Of a stretch of 64,000 bases of DNA, positions 23,174 to 35,590 are shown one piece after another. The translations under genes were made by a program, and so were the position numbers. Below the pieces are notes generated by a model. That model ran no database searches, was not told the DNA's origin, and was given only the letters and a program-made list of their open reading frames with translations. Numbering within the stretch: the stretch's first letter is position 1; each line of letters opens with the position of its first letter. The stretch is from Amborella trichopoda (Eukaryota; Streptophyta; Magnoliopsida; Amborellales; Amborellaceae): assembly GCF_000471905.2 (NCBI RefSeq), contig NW_006500103.1, forward strand, positions 2,757,215 through 2,821,214, given 5' to 3'.

Positions 23174-23758
23174 ACCCATTATAGGTGTTAAAGTCCTATA
23201 TGGAAGATACATGAGTCCTCTCAGGAAATTCTATTTTTCAAATTTCAAGCGCCATATAATCTGCCTCTCTTAAACAAATCATAAGCTTGAAGACATAAAT
23301 GACAATGCTATTAGTTTCCCAATAACTAACACACTTAACAAAGTAATAAACCCTACATATTTATGCTTAATTTAGAAAGCCTCCATGAAGCCCATGTCTG
23401 TGGCCGCAATAAGAGGTCAACGCCTGAGAAACCAAGTTTGTGAAATGGATGTATTATACATTTTGGAAGCCAACAACTTTACATAAGAATCAGGATCTCC
23501 AACTGTTCACTGCATAATACAGTGATGAGAGAAAAAAAATCATAGATAATGTTTCCATACACGCTTTTCTTTCAATCATCCAGAATACATACCTCCTTGA
23601 TGATTGCAATGGTGTAAGAGAAACAATGGCAATCAAATGCTTCGTCCCCGACCAACCCTAGAATGCTCTCTCTCTCATACTTGACGGCCATATTTGAGAC
23701 TGTAAAAAGAGAATGTCTTAGGTAATGTTAAATAGAGATGAGGCGATTAGTTTATGAG
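23174..23758 (-). other. SUVR5 3' flank
   Basis: Downstream of the SUVR5 stop on the minus strand. It presumably holds the 3' untranslated region. No other gene seen. Confidence 0.4.
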
Positions 23759-26700
23759 TCAGTATAGGCGGCCACGGCAGTTTGCGGTCCCGCATTGGCA
23801 AGGGCACCCATTCCCAGGGAGCAGCCTGTAGCGATAGTCATATGCCAATTCTTCGCCTATTGCAATCTGTTCATCAAAATGTAACCAAGTAGATGCATAT
23901 GAGAGAGAGAGAGAGAGAGAGAGTAGTACAACTGCTAAATGTTCAGTATTTCATGAAATGTGCATCGTGGAGAGCCATATTGCATTGTAGTTGCAGTGTG
24001 TGTGTGAGAGAGAAGACTCTTTTCAAGGGCATGAACTCTCAAGGTATATGGTGGCAACTACTGTTCCAATCACGTACACCTGTGTGCATGGTGTGCTTGT
24101 ACAAAGTGAGTGCATGTGAGCTTCCATGGGTTACAGACGCATATTCATGTGTACATGGATTGGCACAAGCCCAGGAAAGCTAGAAGATGTAACTAGATTC
24201 AGCTGTCTTGGCAGCAGGTGAGAATTGCTCGAGTGTATGCATGCCTTAGAGAGACAGAGGGGGGTGAAGGGCACATGCATGCATGCCGCAGAGGGGCGTG
24301 CACACAGAGAGAGAGAGAGAGAGAGAGAGTTCATACATCCCTACTAGCATAGAGACCAATATGCGCAAGTTGGCAATCCATGCTCTCCACCAGCACTTGA
24401 TAGTTCACAAGGTTTGGAGAGCAACTGGTGACAGAACACCACAAAACTAATAGAAGTCAGTGTTACAATCTCAAGAAATTAATGCATACTAAAACCATTT
24501 TCATTCAAATTTTCAAGAAATAGAGCACAGATAACTGATACCTATGATTGATGAAGCGCGCTACATTTCCATAGTTTGTGGCATCAATCACATATGGAGG
24601 CACTGCTTCAACAAAGCCACTTGAACCAATATGGGCGTCGATGTCATACAAATAGCTGCAACCTTCATTGTCATACCTGAAAATTTTATATCCAATTTAA
24701 TGTAAATGAAGACACCATTACAAATATTGCTCTTTTTTGAGGAGATAAGTAAGATGATTGTGCGTGCCCGTGTGTGTCAAAGAGAGAGAGTTGTTTAATG
24801 TTTTATGACCAATGATGATTAAGATAATGACAATGATGATGATGGCCATGATGACGATGACGACAATGATCCCAATTTAATAATGATGACAATGATGATG
24901 ATAATGATAGGAAAAGGTTTATATAAGGTTGCAACCTTAAACTATTAAAGTGAAATGCACCTCAAGTGTTCAAGCATTGGACAAAACCCTCCGATTGATC
25001 ATCTCGACCTCGAGATATATGTACATGAAGCAAAAAAAAAGAATTCCAAGTCCAAACAATAGTGCATCTTGTAACAAGCTATCTAGACCGTCAATTTTCA
25101 AGATTTTCAAGTGTTTATTGATCTGCTTGATCTGTACCATATTAAAATTTTAAATTTTATAGCAAGGGATAAGAATATATTTTCAAGCCAACATAAGGTT
25201 TCCGACACCAAAACGACACCCTTGACCAGATTTTAAAGGTGCACCTTACTTCTAGAGTATAAGGAAGCAACCTTATAGAAACTGCACTTTATAATAATAA
25301 TAACAACAACAACAACAATAATAACAATAATAATAATAATAAAAGTGATAGTAATGATAGTGATAATAATAAAGTGATAGTAATGACAGTGATAATAATA
25401 ATAATGATGATAGTGATGATGATGATGATGATAATGATGATGATGATGATAATAATAATGACAATAACATTCCCATCAATACAAAGTTAACATAATAAAA
25501 AAAAAAAAGTTAATAACAATGATGATGATGATGATAATAATAATAATAAATCATCATCATCATCATCTACAGATGAGGATATCAAACCTCTCTCCTCTCC
25601 TGTTTGCCTCCTGATCATTCAGAACCTCTCCAATGTACTCACATACAAACATTCCACGTGAGATTGCTTCACCAGCTCTCACTGCCCATCCCTGTTAAAC
25701 AGCAAGCCAAATGTTTTTCTTTACGGGAAACCAGCACCCTCTAAATTAAAGTGTCACCAACTCCCCATCAACTTAACATGACACTAAAGTAAAAAATTAA
25801 ATGAACTATCACCATTGACATAACATGAAATCGAAGAAAAAAGTTAATAAACACTCAATTAGAACGTTTTTATATTTGCAAAAACAAAAGATTTTAAGGA
25901 TTACCTTGTTCTTTGTCTTGTAAACCTCCAATCTAACTCGCACTCCTTTCTGTAAAACCCTATTCTGACAAGTTCGATCACAGCTACACATAGAGTTGCA
26001 CTCATAAACCAGGTAACCCTCCTAAATCAGAACCCAATCAAAAGCATGCTCCATGAACATCACAATTAAGTCACCCAAAAAACTAAAAACAATCATCTAT
26101 CATTACCTCCAAAATAATTCTGCCTTTTTCATCATATGGAAATCTTCCATGCATTGATTTTCCATGTATGTCTTCAGCATTTTCATTGTCATTGTCGAAG
26201 AGGTAGACATGATCACATGTTTCAGGATGACACCTTGACTGAGGGCAAGCACAGCCCAACTGTGAACTCTGCACACCAGAACCCATTAAAGGTATTATTT
26301 GCATTCATCTTCGTCAGGTTGAAGCTACTCTCTTCAATTCAAGGATTTGCAGTAACACAAAACTAATTTATTTTCTCCAAATTAGTTCTTAAGACATTGT
26401 TAGAACTTATTTTTTCTTTTTAATGATTAGGATTTTGTTAGAAAATTAAGCAGATGTTTTTTTGTTTTCTAAGTAAAGAAAAATAGGAGTAGTAAAAAGA
26501 ATTTTTTTGGCTAGTTTTATTAGGATCCCTATTCTTCCATTATCCATCTGGGTTTGCCCAATTCAGCACTTGCTAAAATTTGGGATGCCTCTTTTGCCCT
26601 TTGTAACTCAAAAAAGGAAAAGCTAAAGACCAAATTTTGGCTGAAATTTCAGAAATTTCCATTTGGTGATTTTGGTCACAAGCCCATATCATTCCAAAAC

Positions 26701-29700
26701 CCGAAATTATCAGCATTTCTACACAATAAAAACCAACATCTTAACCAAAGCATCAGAAGGAACCAATGAAAAAAAGAAATTGGCGGTTTCATACCTTAGT
26801 ATCAAGACCAAGGGAAGGATCAAGCAATCTCTCAGTGATATAGGTGAAGCCCTTCCAAGGGCTAAGCTCCTTAGCTTTAAGCTCATCATTAACAACACCA
26901 TAGATAGAATCTATTATTTCCTGATCAACTACACAAGCAACCGGAACTGATTCCTTTCCAAAGCTCAAATCCTCACATACAACAATGGCGTTGTCACAAC
27001 TAAATTTTCTTTTAAAATGCCTAGAATCAAGTACGCAGTGGCTCTCATCCATCTCCCACATTTCCCCATTTGCCGCATCACCAGATGATTTCCAGAGATC
27101 CAATGGTTCAGAAGGACTCTCGGTTATGACCCCAAGAGGAAGTGGCATCAGAATCCCCAGGGCATATGTATCCATTATAGGTTTGCAACCTTTGGGACAT
27201 ATAAACTTCTCCCTGTGCCACTCAATAGGGACATTCATCTCACTACAGAGCCTGGCTGCCTTTATGCACAATCTCTCTGATAGTACACCATACTTGCACT
27301 CTAGAGCAGCAAGCAGGCTAGCCTTGCAACATGCAGAGCGAGCAAACCCTAGAATGTCATTATTGGTAGGCCGAAGCTTTGTCCTTTGAAACTTAGGGAA
27401 CAAAATATTGGCCACAGAAGAACAATATGACTCGATGGGCCTCTCTTCCACATTTTTTTCGGATGCCCAGGTTTCTGGTGACTGTAGAATTCCCTTCCTA
27501 GAGCTTACTAAATTCAGCCTTTGCAAGTGTTTCTTGATGCCAAAGGTGGTGGTCTTCTTAACTCCAATTGGGATTCTATGTCCCCTCTTCAATCTTGATT
27601 TCAGTATCTTGTTGGGTTTGGCTTTAGAAGCATTGGAAGTGTGACCTCTCCTAGGGGGGAAGTTGCAGGGCCTGTTGGGTTGCATGTGTGCAGCTTGATG
27701 ATGGCGCCCTAGGTCAGGTAAGAGGTCAAATTTCAACCCACAAAGCTTGCAACTATACTTGCGTGAATTATCATGGTTTCCATTTGGATTTCTGTTGAGT
27801 TTTCTTGAACCCAACAAGCTGGTGAGTAATTCAAGCTTCGGGTCTGCAGAAGAGAGATGATTTTGGACTTGAGCATTAGAAGGAAGGCTGAATTCTGAAG
27901 AGTGAGAGGCAAGAACATGCTGCCACATTTGTTCAAGATTAGTGAAATGGGAATTGCAGTGTATGCATTGTAATAAAATGCACTTCTCTAGTGGTTCTTG
28001 GCAGTGTCTCTCTCTAATATGCAAATCGAGAACTTTCTTGTTAGTGAAAGCACTCTTGCAAATAGCACAAGCATACCCCCGAAAGAGCCACTGGGCTTCT
28101 TTTCTGTGAATTTTCATCCAGTGCACCCCAAGATTTTGGTCGTCAGTGAAGCCAAGACAGCAAAGTTTGCATTTTAGGGTGGCACTTTGATCTTCAACTC
28201 TACCATCATTCTTGCACGGCAAAAGTAGACTTGGGGTTTCTTCCGAATTCAATGATGAAACATAGGGTACAATAGCCATCTCATTATTCGTATCAAATCT
28301 CCAGAGTGCCCTGATCCTCTCTCTCTCACGAGAAACCAGCTTCAAAAGACATTCTCCAATACTTGCATCCTTGGAGGCCTCAGATATAATCCAATCCATA
28401 TATCTTCCCTTAGCATCTGTGCTTTGATCAGCACCTTTAGAAAGGCTCCCCCTCATGAATTCATGGAGGAGTTCGGAAGCCCGATGGAAGTGTGATTTCT
28501 CTCTCCCCGAATTTGAATTCCTGAGAAGGTCGTGAAAGACATCGGAGGAGATCAATGGGTCACTACTCTTTGCTCCTTGTCTAAGCCAACTTGGTACATG
28601 TTTCTCACAGTAAAAAGAGTATGGTTTTGCCCTGTGTAAACACTGGTCATTGTTCTTCCTACACCACCCAGCACACCGTGGCATCTCGGGACTATAAAAT
28701 TTCGTGGGCGCAGATGATGTACTACCATGTTCAGAACCCATAAGTGGGCCACGTGTAGAATCAGTTTCGCATTCTGCTTTATGCCCCACAATAGGAGTAT
28801 TATCTTCCCCTGCTAAAACAATTTCTCTACAAGAATTAGAAACAACTCCTGAGGTAGAATTGGTCTCCAGTTCTCTCTCCTGTACAAATTTTCGCTTAAG
28901 CTTATTCGGTGATGAACTTGATGGCACTTCAATAATGGCTGAATCTTGATGATCCTGGTACATATGTTTCTTGCAATAAGGAGCACCATTTCGAGAGCGG
29001 TGTGAACATCTCCGACCATGTGTTGTCCTTCCTGCACATATCAAATCCTTGGAAGTAGGAGAAGCTGATTGCTCACCAATGGGAGTACAGGTATTCATAT
29101 GTAAATCACAATAACTGCCCCCATCATTCACCCACATTCCACATTCTCTCCCTTTATCTTCTAATAAGGCAACGCATTGGCGAAACGTAGACCCTCCACC
29201 GACAGGTGTACCCATATCTTCTTTAATGGGAGAACACATATTCTCATTTTCAAGAGCAATTGCATCACCCCTGTTCGCCAAATAAATGTGATTTGCACTC
29301 TGCAAAGAAACCCCAGTAGACGGTCCTTCCGAGAGAGAAGGAGCCTTCTCAAGACTCTGAGAATTGCTTAATTGGGCATCAATCTGTGCTCCTTGAGCAT
29401 GTTTTTGAAACTTTTCTACTTGGGCACGGCGAATCTCAAGCTTTGGCCTTTTTCTGGTTAATTGGGGGGCAAAGCTTCCCGAGTCATTGAAGCTCCTCTG
29501 CTCTAAAGGATGCGATGTTGAGAACCACTTCAAGACTTCATGCTTCCAAGTCTTCCATTCTGACCCAAGATCAGGCTGGACAGGTGCATCCCAAAGATCT
29601 GAAACTTCATCCCAAAGCACAGAATCCACCAGTTCCTGACTCAATAATAACAAACTACATCAACTTTCACCTATATAAATGTACCTAAGGAAGAGTATAC

Positions 29701-32700
29701 AATGATCTACAATGATCCAACAAGTCACCTACATAAATATACCTAAGGAAGAGTATACAATGATCGAATAGAGTGGGAAAACCCAAACTCCATCGGGTCA
29801 TCACCATCCAATGACATGATGAATCGTGATGGAGTGGAATCCAATACCAATCTGGTTACTTCCTGTTCTGGGAGGACCATAATCACCCTATGAAATGATG
29901 GACAGTGATGGAGAGAGGATAAAGGACCCAACACAATTGGGGTTACTTCCCGTTCACCTAGGACAAAAATCTCTATACATAGCTGTCCATCACATCATTA
30001 GACGGCAATAATCCAAATGGACTATGATTTCATATAGTCCATAGGATTGTAGTATACTTTGCCATAACCACAAAGAAACAAGAAAAAAAATGGGAATGGA
30101 GTAAATCATGCCCATGATGAAAGTAACTCAACATCTGGAGTCCGAGCAATTACAACCTAAGCCATTTACTCTTAAGACATGTGAAAAATAACTAGAAAGA
30201 ATGCACCTATATTTCACATAATGTACAAACACGAAACCAATGAAAAGCAAATACCTCAGTAAGTTCTTCAACTGATCTAGCACTTCGTGCATTTTGACAA
30301 CGTTTTGCCCAAGAGTCAAAAGATTTTTCTCGCCAGTTAGGGTTTATGTAGTTAACCAGTATCATCTGCCAGAAATAAAATTTAGTCTATAAAATAATAT
30401 GGGATTGGACACTTATGCCTTCTTACATAGACAGATAGGAAAGAAGACAGGAATTATAATGGATAAAACAAGGAGGTGTAAAACCTCCCCATTGCACTTG
30501 GCATGTTCTATTACAGTGAATGAAAAAATATGTGAATCCCATATATATTTTGCCTCTTTCTGGATAAGCAAATTCAACATACGTGTCTTCCAATAATTAT
30601 GCACCAGACTATGACAATTGTGATTAACAAAGGCCTCAAATCAAACTATAAACAAATAATTAAAACAGAGAGCATGTGGTGAAATACGCCACAAGTCATC
30701 AAGTAAGGCACGCATGTGAAGATCAAAGAGAAAGGGAACTACAGTGAAGAGGGTTTCTTCAAGATAAACAATCTGCACAAATTGTTTCACACAGTCGTTA
30801 AGAACCCAGGCTCAGCCTCTGACTCACCAGGGTCCCAACCCATAGTCACAGGCTGGCTAGGGAGAACCAGACTGCCCAACGCGGTTGAGTCTCGATTAAA
30901 AAATACAAAGACTTTTAGCTTTAGGACTCAGGCCAAAGTCTGATTCACCCCATATTAGGGATAGCCATCCGGACCAGGCACCTTGCCCGGTCTAAGTGAC
31001 TCGGATGAGATCCGAGTCCGTGCCTAACTCAGTAATTCTTTAATTACTGATTTCACTAAACCATCAATGACTTGTTAATATCTATATTCCATAGGATTTA
31101 TAGTATGATTTCTCAAAAATTAGAATAATAATTTAGCTATCACAAACAGCTCCTAGGCCCATCCATCAAGAAAGGGAAAAGATTTACACTGTGAAGTTTA
31201 AGTAACATCCTTCCGAGATCAGAATAGCCTTCACATCTAGAAGCTTCCCTAGCAAATTCCTTCCAAGCTGTAACCCTGCGAGCACTCTCAATCACAGCCT
31301 GATCAAGAAAGAGCAAGTTCTAAGCCAAAGCAACATACCAAGATATAAACGAATTGGAGGAAAAGTAAAATATTTCCAATGGATTAATACAGTGCACCAT
31401 TGGGGTCATCATCACACAAGGAAATCATGGAGAGCGATGGACTGAGTGTTGGACCCATCATAACAGGACATGAACACAAATGGTGGGTCCCACACCCGCT
31501 TCTCGCCATCCATCATTTCATTGCATGGTGATAAACCCAATAGATATTCTTTAGTCCATTGCAAGGTTTCAAAAAACACTAGGCGGCCTAGAACCTCAAG
31601 CACCCTGTAGTACAAATTCATTAGATATATACATATGTGTTGTCCAAACGCACATATATGCATATACTTGTGCCAGTTTTATAACGTATTGCATTTGAAA
31701 ATATTGTAACATATTTTTTTATATACAAACATATGACATATTGCATGTTGAGAAAAAATTTGTTCAAAATTTCAGAATTCAAACCATACAAAATTTAAAA
31801 GTCTAATAGGTTATGTATTAATGATAGTCTCCAACTCTCCATATTCCATAATAAGAGAAAAATTTAGGAAGCTTCTTCAAACCACAAGAAATACTCTTGA
31901 TTCTCAGAAATAGGTATAGCTAAGAGATTGAGGAGTTATGAAAGTGTTATTTTAACTTTGGGGGTTGAAAATAACCCCCATAGCCTATTTAAACATTTTT
32001 AGGGCTCGAAATTACCCCCTCTGCCCCTTTTGGGCATCTGTAAAATTAAAAAAAGGCCCACGTCCCTGGGTGCCCACCCAGAATTGGGTGCTGGGCGCCC
32101 AGGTACAACTGCTAAGAATGGGGCGCCCAAGTCCAAGCGTGCGGGTGGACCGTTTTTTGAAACCTTGGTCCATTGCATTTCCACTCTCATAAAATCAAAA
32201 ACCAAGCAGAAGAAACAGGCAAGAGAAGAAAGAAAATGTATTACACCTCTGTGTGTAGTCGATCACTTATATCTAGCATAGCAATTGCAAGCTTTTGCAC
32301 TATATAATGACGGGGAGTGTTCAAATCCTTGACCAACTCTATGCCACCATAGTGTGTACCATAAGCAAGAGGCTCTGGTGTATCATAAATTGGACGAACA
32401 AGTATCATATCTGCCCACGAATGTGTTCTTGTATGGGGAAAATATACGACAAAATACTTTTTCCTCCCATGAGTGGGTTTTGCCCTCAAGACAGACAAAG
32501 GACAATCAGCCCTTGAACATCGAATTCCTGCCTGCCATTTCCCTCTCCACTGTAACAAGTAAAGGAGAGATAGATGAGCTTTTGGAGTAAGATAGCTATC
32601 TAATTTTCATACAAAAAATATGAAAATATCAACGGAGATTTTTCATTCACCAGAATAAGGAAAGTGTGATTGTTATTTCGCATGGAGGAACATATTTCAT

Positions 32701-33767
32701 TTGGGTCATCATCGTCCAATGAGTGTATGAACAGCAATGAGGCAGAGTGGAACTCGCTAGAACAGGACATGACCCCAAAAGAGAGTCCCGCTCTCTCTCT
32801 CCACTGTCCCTTTCAATGGATGGTGATGACTCAACCTGACTATGATTTTCCACAGTCCAATCTACTGTACACTTTTCCATCCAGAATATATGTTTTTCTG
32901 CATTGGCAAACTTAAACATAATTCAATAAATCAAAACACCACATATTTTTCAACCAATAATATTTACCAAGAAAACCAGTTAGCATATACCTTCACCCAC
33001 AAGGCCATAGTAACATCTTGCTCTGGATCATCCGTTGCAGATTCAACAGTTCTGTTTGCCAGCACATCTTCCAACTTAGTCAAGCTTTCAGAACCTGAAA
33101 CTATGTCCATGCTGTGCTCATGCATATTGGTATTAAATGGTTCAGAGAGATCTTCCCTTAAATTTCTAAATGATTCCTTTCCCTCGATGTGTTGTATGTC
33201 CAAATTCCCATTACAAAGGGCTTCTGAAACAGAAAGCCTCTCCATTTGCTTATATTGGGTTCCACTTTTTGGTACTTTATTTATTTCATTCATCATACCG
33301 GATACTTGAACTTGGGGTGGAGCTTTTTCGACTCCATGTGCAGTTTCTGATGCTTGGTGTTGAGCATTTCCAGCTTCTTGAGGAATATGAGATGCTTGGT
33401 CCTGGGGCATTTTCCTAACAAAGTTCACTGAATGACAGTCTTCCTCTTTATTTTCTGGGATTCTACCTTGTTCACAAAATCCATTTGCTAGTTCATGTAC
33501 AGGCCCTTGTTGAGAACATTTGACCCTAGCATCTTTTACTGATCTATCAAGCAATTCTGGACTATGATGATCCACACTCAGGAAAGAACCTTGTCCATTG
33601 CAGAGGCCATGAGATATCTCATATACCATGCCTTGTTGGGGTCTATTTGCATCTAATAGGGCAACACCTTCCACCTGGATGGTATTTACAGATTTATCTC
33701 CCAGGTTTTGTTGACAACGGTTAGAGTCCCCTGCATACTGAATTTTTGAGCATGGCAGTACTTCCAT
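23759..33767 (-). CDS. SUVR5: Histone-lysine N-methyltransferase SUVR5 (C2H2 zinc finger + SET)
   Basis: Eleven exons join in phase on the minus strand: 33767-32991, 32549-32247, 31298-31188, 30365-30255, 29635-26795, 26268-26107, 26021-25905, 25691-25588, 24676-24542, 24424-24337 and 23866-23759, giving about 1618 aa. The start MEVLPCS follows an in-frame stop. Three Cys/His modules of the form C...C...YC..H lie at about 588-613, 634-658 and 755-780. Four C2H2 fingers follow at about 923-944, 957-978, 991-1012 and 1063-1084. Then come pre-SET (GCACPQSRC at about 1386), SET with NHSC at 1552-1555 and YDY at 1592-1594, and a post-SET CPCQCG...C ending at 1618. In Arabidopsis, SUVR5 deposits H3K9me2 at loci chosen by its fingers, in the nucleus, without relying on DNA methylation. 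Length is above the Arabidopsis protein, mainly in the linker. All catalytic landmarks appear intact. Five of its introns carry transposons. Confidence 0.95.
23901..23923. repeat. (GA)n microsatellite, SUVR5 last intron
   Basis: A short GA tract about 35 bp from the last SUVR5 exon. Confidence 0.9.
24305..24329. repeat. (GA)n tract next to a SUVR5 splice donor
   Basis: Read on the minus strand it is a CT tract starting about 8 nt after the gt donor of the exon ending at 24337. A pyrimidine tract this close to a donor is unusual and could bind polypyrimidine-tract proteins; that effect is an inference. Confidence 0.85.
24815..24909. repeat. Imperfect (atg)n/(ata)n microsatellite
   Basis: A trinucleotide-rich tract (gatgatgat with gatgac and aatgat variants) in the SUVR5 intron 24677-25587. 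The family 1 MITE at 24910 appears to have inserted into it, since similar triplet repeats resume at 25290. Confidence 0.8.
24910..25290 (-). mobile_element. Family 1 MITE, copy F, SUVR5 intron
   Basis: It begins ggaaaaggtttatataagg, has the perfect palindrome aaggttgcaacctt next to that end, a core atctcgacctcgagat near 25003-25018, and ends with aagcaaccttatagaaac then tgcac. Flanks ataatgata and ataataata match at 8 of 9, but they lie in a microsatellite, so the duplication is not decisive. Confidence 0.75.
25291..25567. repeat. (ata)n/(atg)n microsatellite block
   Basis: A long triplet-repeat block interrupted by gtgatagtaatga units, just 3' (in gene terms) of the SUVR5 exon 25588-25691. 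It is likely polymorphic. Confidence 0.85.
29740..30065. mobile_element. Family 3 MITE in SUVR5 intron 4
   Basis: Left end ggaagagtatacaatgatc; the right end, reverse-complemented, is ggcaaagtatactacaatcc. The interior shares the words gggtcatcaccatccaatga and tgatggagag with other family 3 copies. A 25-bp piece of the left end is repeated directly upstream (about 29681-29705), possibly a second fragment. Confidence 0.6.
31383..32182. mobile_element. Family 3 MITE in SUVR5 intron 2, split by another element
   Basis: The left part (31383-31561) shows ccattggggtcatcatc and ggtgggtcccacac, typical of the family. The right end (gcatttcc at about 32175-32182) lies beyond a 605-bp insertion. It sits in the intron between SUVR5 exons 32549-32247 and 31298-31188. 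Confidence 0.65.
31562..32167. mobile_element. hAT-like element nested in the family 3 MITE
   Basis: The ends are a near-perfect inverted pair: caaggtttcaaaaaac and gttttttgaaaccttg. An exact 8-bp duplication gtccattg lies at 31554-31561 and 32168-32175. A ca... terminus with an 8-bp duplication fits the hAT superfamily. The interior has ggcgccc-rich patches at both ends and no transposase. Confidence 0.8.
32658..32880. mobile_element. Family 3 MITE in SUVR5 intron 1
   Basis: It is flanked by an exact 8-bp repeat, ccagaata, at 32650-32657 and 32881-32888. The left end is aggaaagtgtgattg; the right end reverse-complemented is atggaaaagtgtacagtag. The interior has gggtcatcatcgtccaatga. The 8-bp duplication suggests hAT-like origin. 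Confidence 0.8.
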
Positions 33768-35580
33768 GACCCCTTTCTAAACATTTGAATGTGATACAAT
33801 CTCTTGATTTCTTTGTCTTTAAATGGGTGTTATAAGAACCGCTCAGTAGTTATGTAAAACTTACCAACTTCTGTTTTTCTGATTCTATGACCACCATTCA
33901 CAGAAAGCTCAGGCATCTAAACATTCTGTATAAGGTTATAGGAAATATTAGGTTAGACATGATACAATAACATTGTTTTTTTTTTTTTTTTTGAGAAGAA
34001 TGATACAATAACATGTTGTGTGTGGTGTATAATGCTCTCAAAAGTTTGTCAAGGATCTAGCAAGATAAATTCAATTAAAATAGTGGTATCATGAACTTAG
34101 CAGTGGAATGGAATCAACAAGCTAGCTACAAAAGAGCAGTAGTAGATACAGATATGGTGATGACCAAGAGACTTTTGTTTCTTTGGTGATAGGTGGGTGA
34201 ATGAGAAACTGATATGCTCAGGAGTAAATATGTTATCATTCACCCTAATACAAAGAAGGAGAGCATAGCAATTCCAATTTCTCGAGATTTCCATCCCTAC
34301 AAGAGATAATAACCCAAACCCCCTTCTCTCCCAAACTCCTTGTTAAGATTCCTGTATAAATAAGTTTTAGTTCTTTTAGGACAAATAGTTTAACTAAGTT
34401 GTACAGCTGTTCTACAAGAGAAAAATTAAGTTCATGAGATAGTCATCCAAACTTGAGTCAATATGATTGGTAAGAAAATGACAGTGATGCGTGTGTTTTG
34501 AGTTTACTTGCATTTTAAAGTGGATAAAACAGTTCGTTGAACACTTTTTTTTTTTCAACGAATTCATGATCAGGAGATGCATTGTTGACATTACACAGCA
34601 TTGAATAGTAACATCGTTCTTACATGGCTATCGACTGTGCACTTCTTATTAAGCAAAACTATGTTATTTTCCAGTAATTCAGCATTCAACTGAGACAAAA
34701 CATTTCGTACAACAATAAATGGTCAAGATTTTCTGCCATGAAAGGCTCTTAGCATGCCTAATGACCAAAATAAAGGACGGTAGGAGTAGGACCCATGAGA
34801 ATAGGACATGCCTGAAGTGCTAGGTCCCATTCTCTTTACATCACCGTTCATAGATTTATTGGACGGTGATAATACTTATAGTACTAACCTTTTCTTTTTT
34901 CATATGGATCATAGTATACTTTCCTAATATGGATCACAGTACACTTTCCATAAATTTATAGGATGAAACATTTTTAAACTCAAGCGAACCACTAATTTCC
35001 AAGTTGGATTATGTGTGTCAATTGTTATGATCTTCCTTTAAATAAGAAAGGTGAGGTGACGGGTAAACAATTGTCTTATTCAGTAAATAAATCATTAAAT
35101 TAAGCCTGTTGTGATCATATAATTTTAAAATATAGTTCTTACCTTCTTCATTAACTAAACCAAGCAAGAATAGAGTCAATATGATGCACAGATTATGCAC
35201 CCAGGTCCATTTGGAGTTGGGGTAAGGGTGTCTTTTGGGGAAGGCACAAGACATTTGCAATATCAAGTGAGATTGAAAACTTTGTGGACACAAGGCCAAG
35301 GAACTCCTCACTGATTTTTTTGTTTTACTTCTCACATTCACGAGTCCTATAATTGATAAGGAAGCTATCTAAACACGATCAGGTGGACTATAAGGGAATC
35401 TAATGATCCTTAGAGGACTTTGGAGTTATCAAAAGCAATCCTTGAAATAGGTATCCCTTAGGATATACCCTTTCAACATGTACACTGGGAAGCTAATGGC
35501 ATGGCTGATGTTTTAGATCACAATTCGCGTTCACAGTACGAGTGTTTGCCAACGTCTCCCTCATCACAATCGTACCAATG
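33768..35580 (-). other. SUVR5 upstream region (likely 5' UTR intron)
   Basis: A plausible splice acceptor (atgtttag) lies 9 nt upstream of the start codon on the minus strand, so the 5' leader is probably split. The leader exon cannot be placed with confidence. No other gene seen apart from a family 3 MITE. Confidence 0.35.
34755..34948. mobile_element. Family 3 MITE upstream of SUVR5
   Basis: It shares caccgttcatagatttattg, gtaggacccatgagaatagg-like wording and a right end ggatcacagtacactttcc with the intronic copies. Its left end is unclear. Confidence 0.5.
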
Positions 35581-35590
35581 TTTAACATAA

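Noticed and set aside
25273-25479. Ser/Leu/Tyr-rich minus-strand frame
   Set aside because: It is a translation of the triplet microsatellite in a SUVR5 intron.
26985-27389. 134-codon plus-strand frame
   Set aside because: It is antisense to the large SUVR5 exon, which has clear family matches on the minus strand.
32842-33309. 155-codon plus-strand frame
   Set aside because: It is antisense to SUVR5 exon 1 and a family 3 MITE; no plant protein resemblance.
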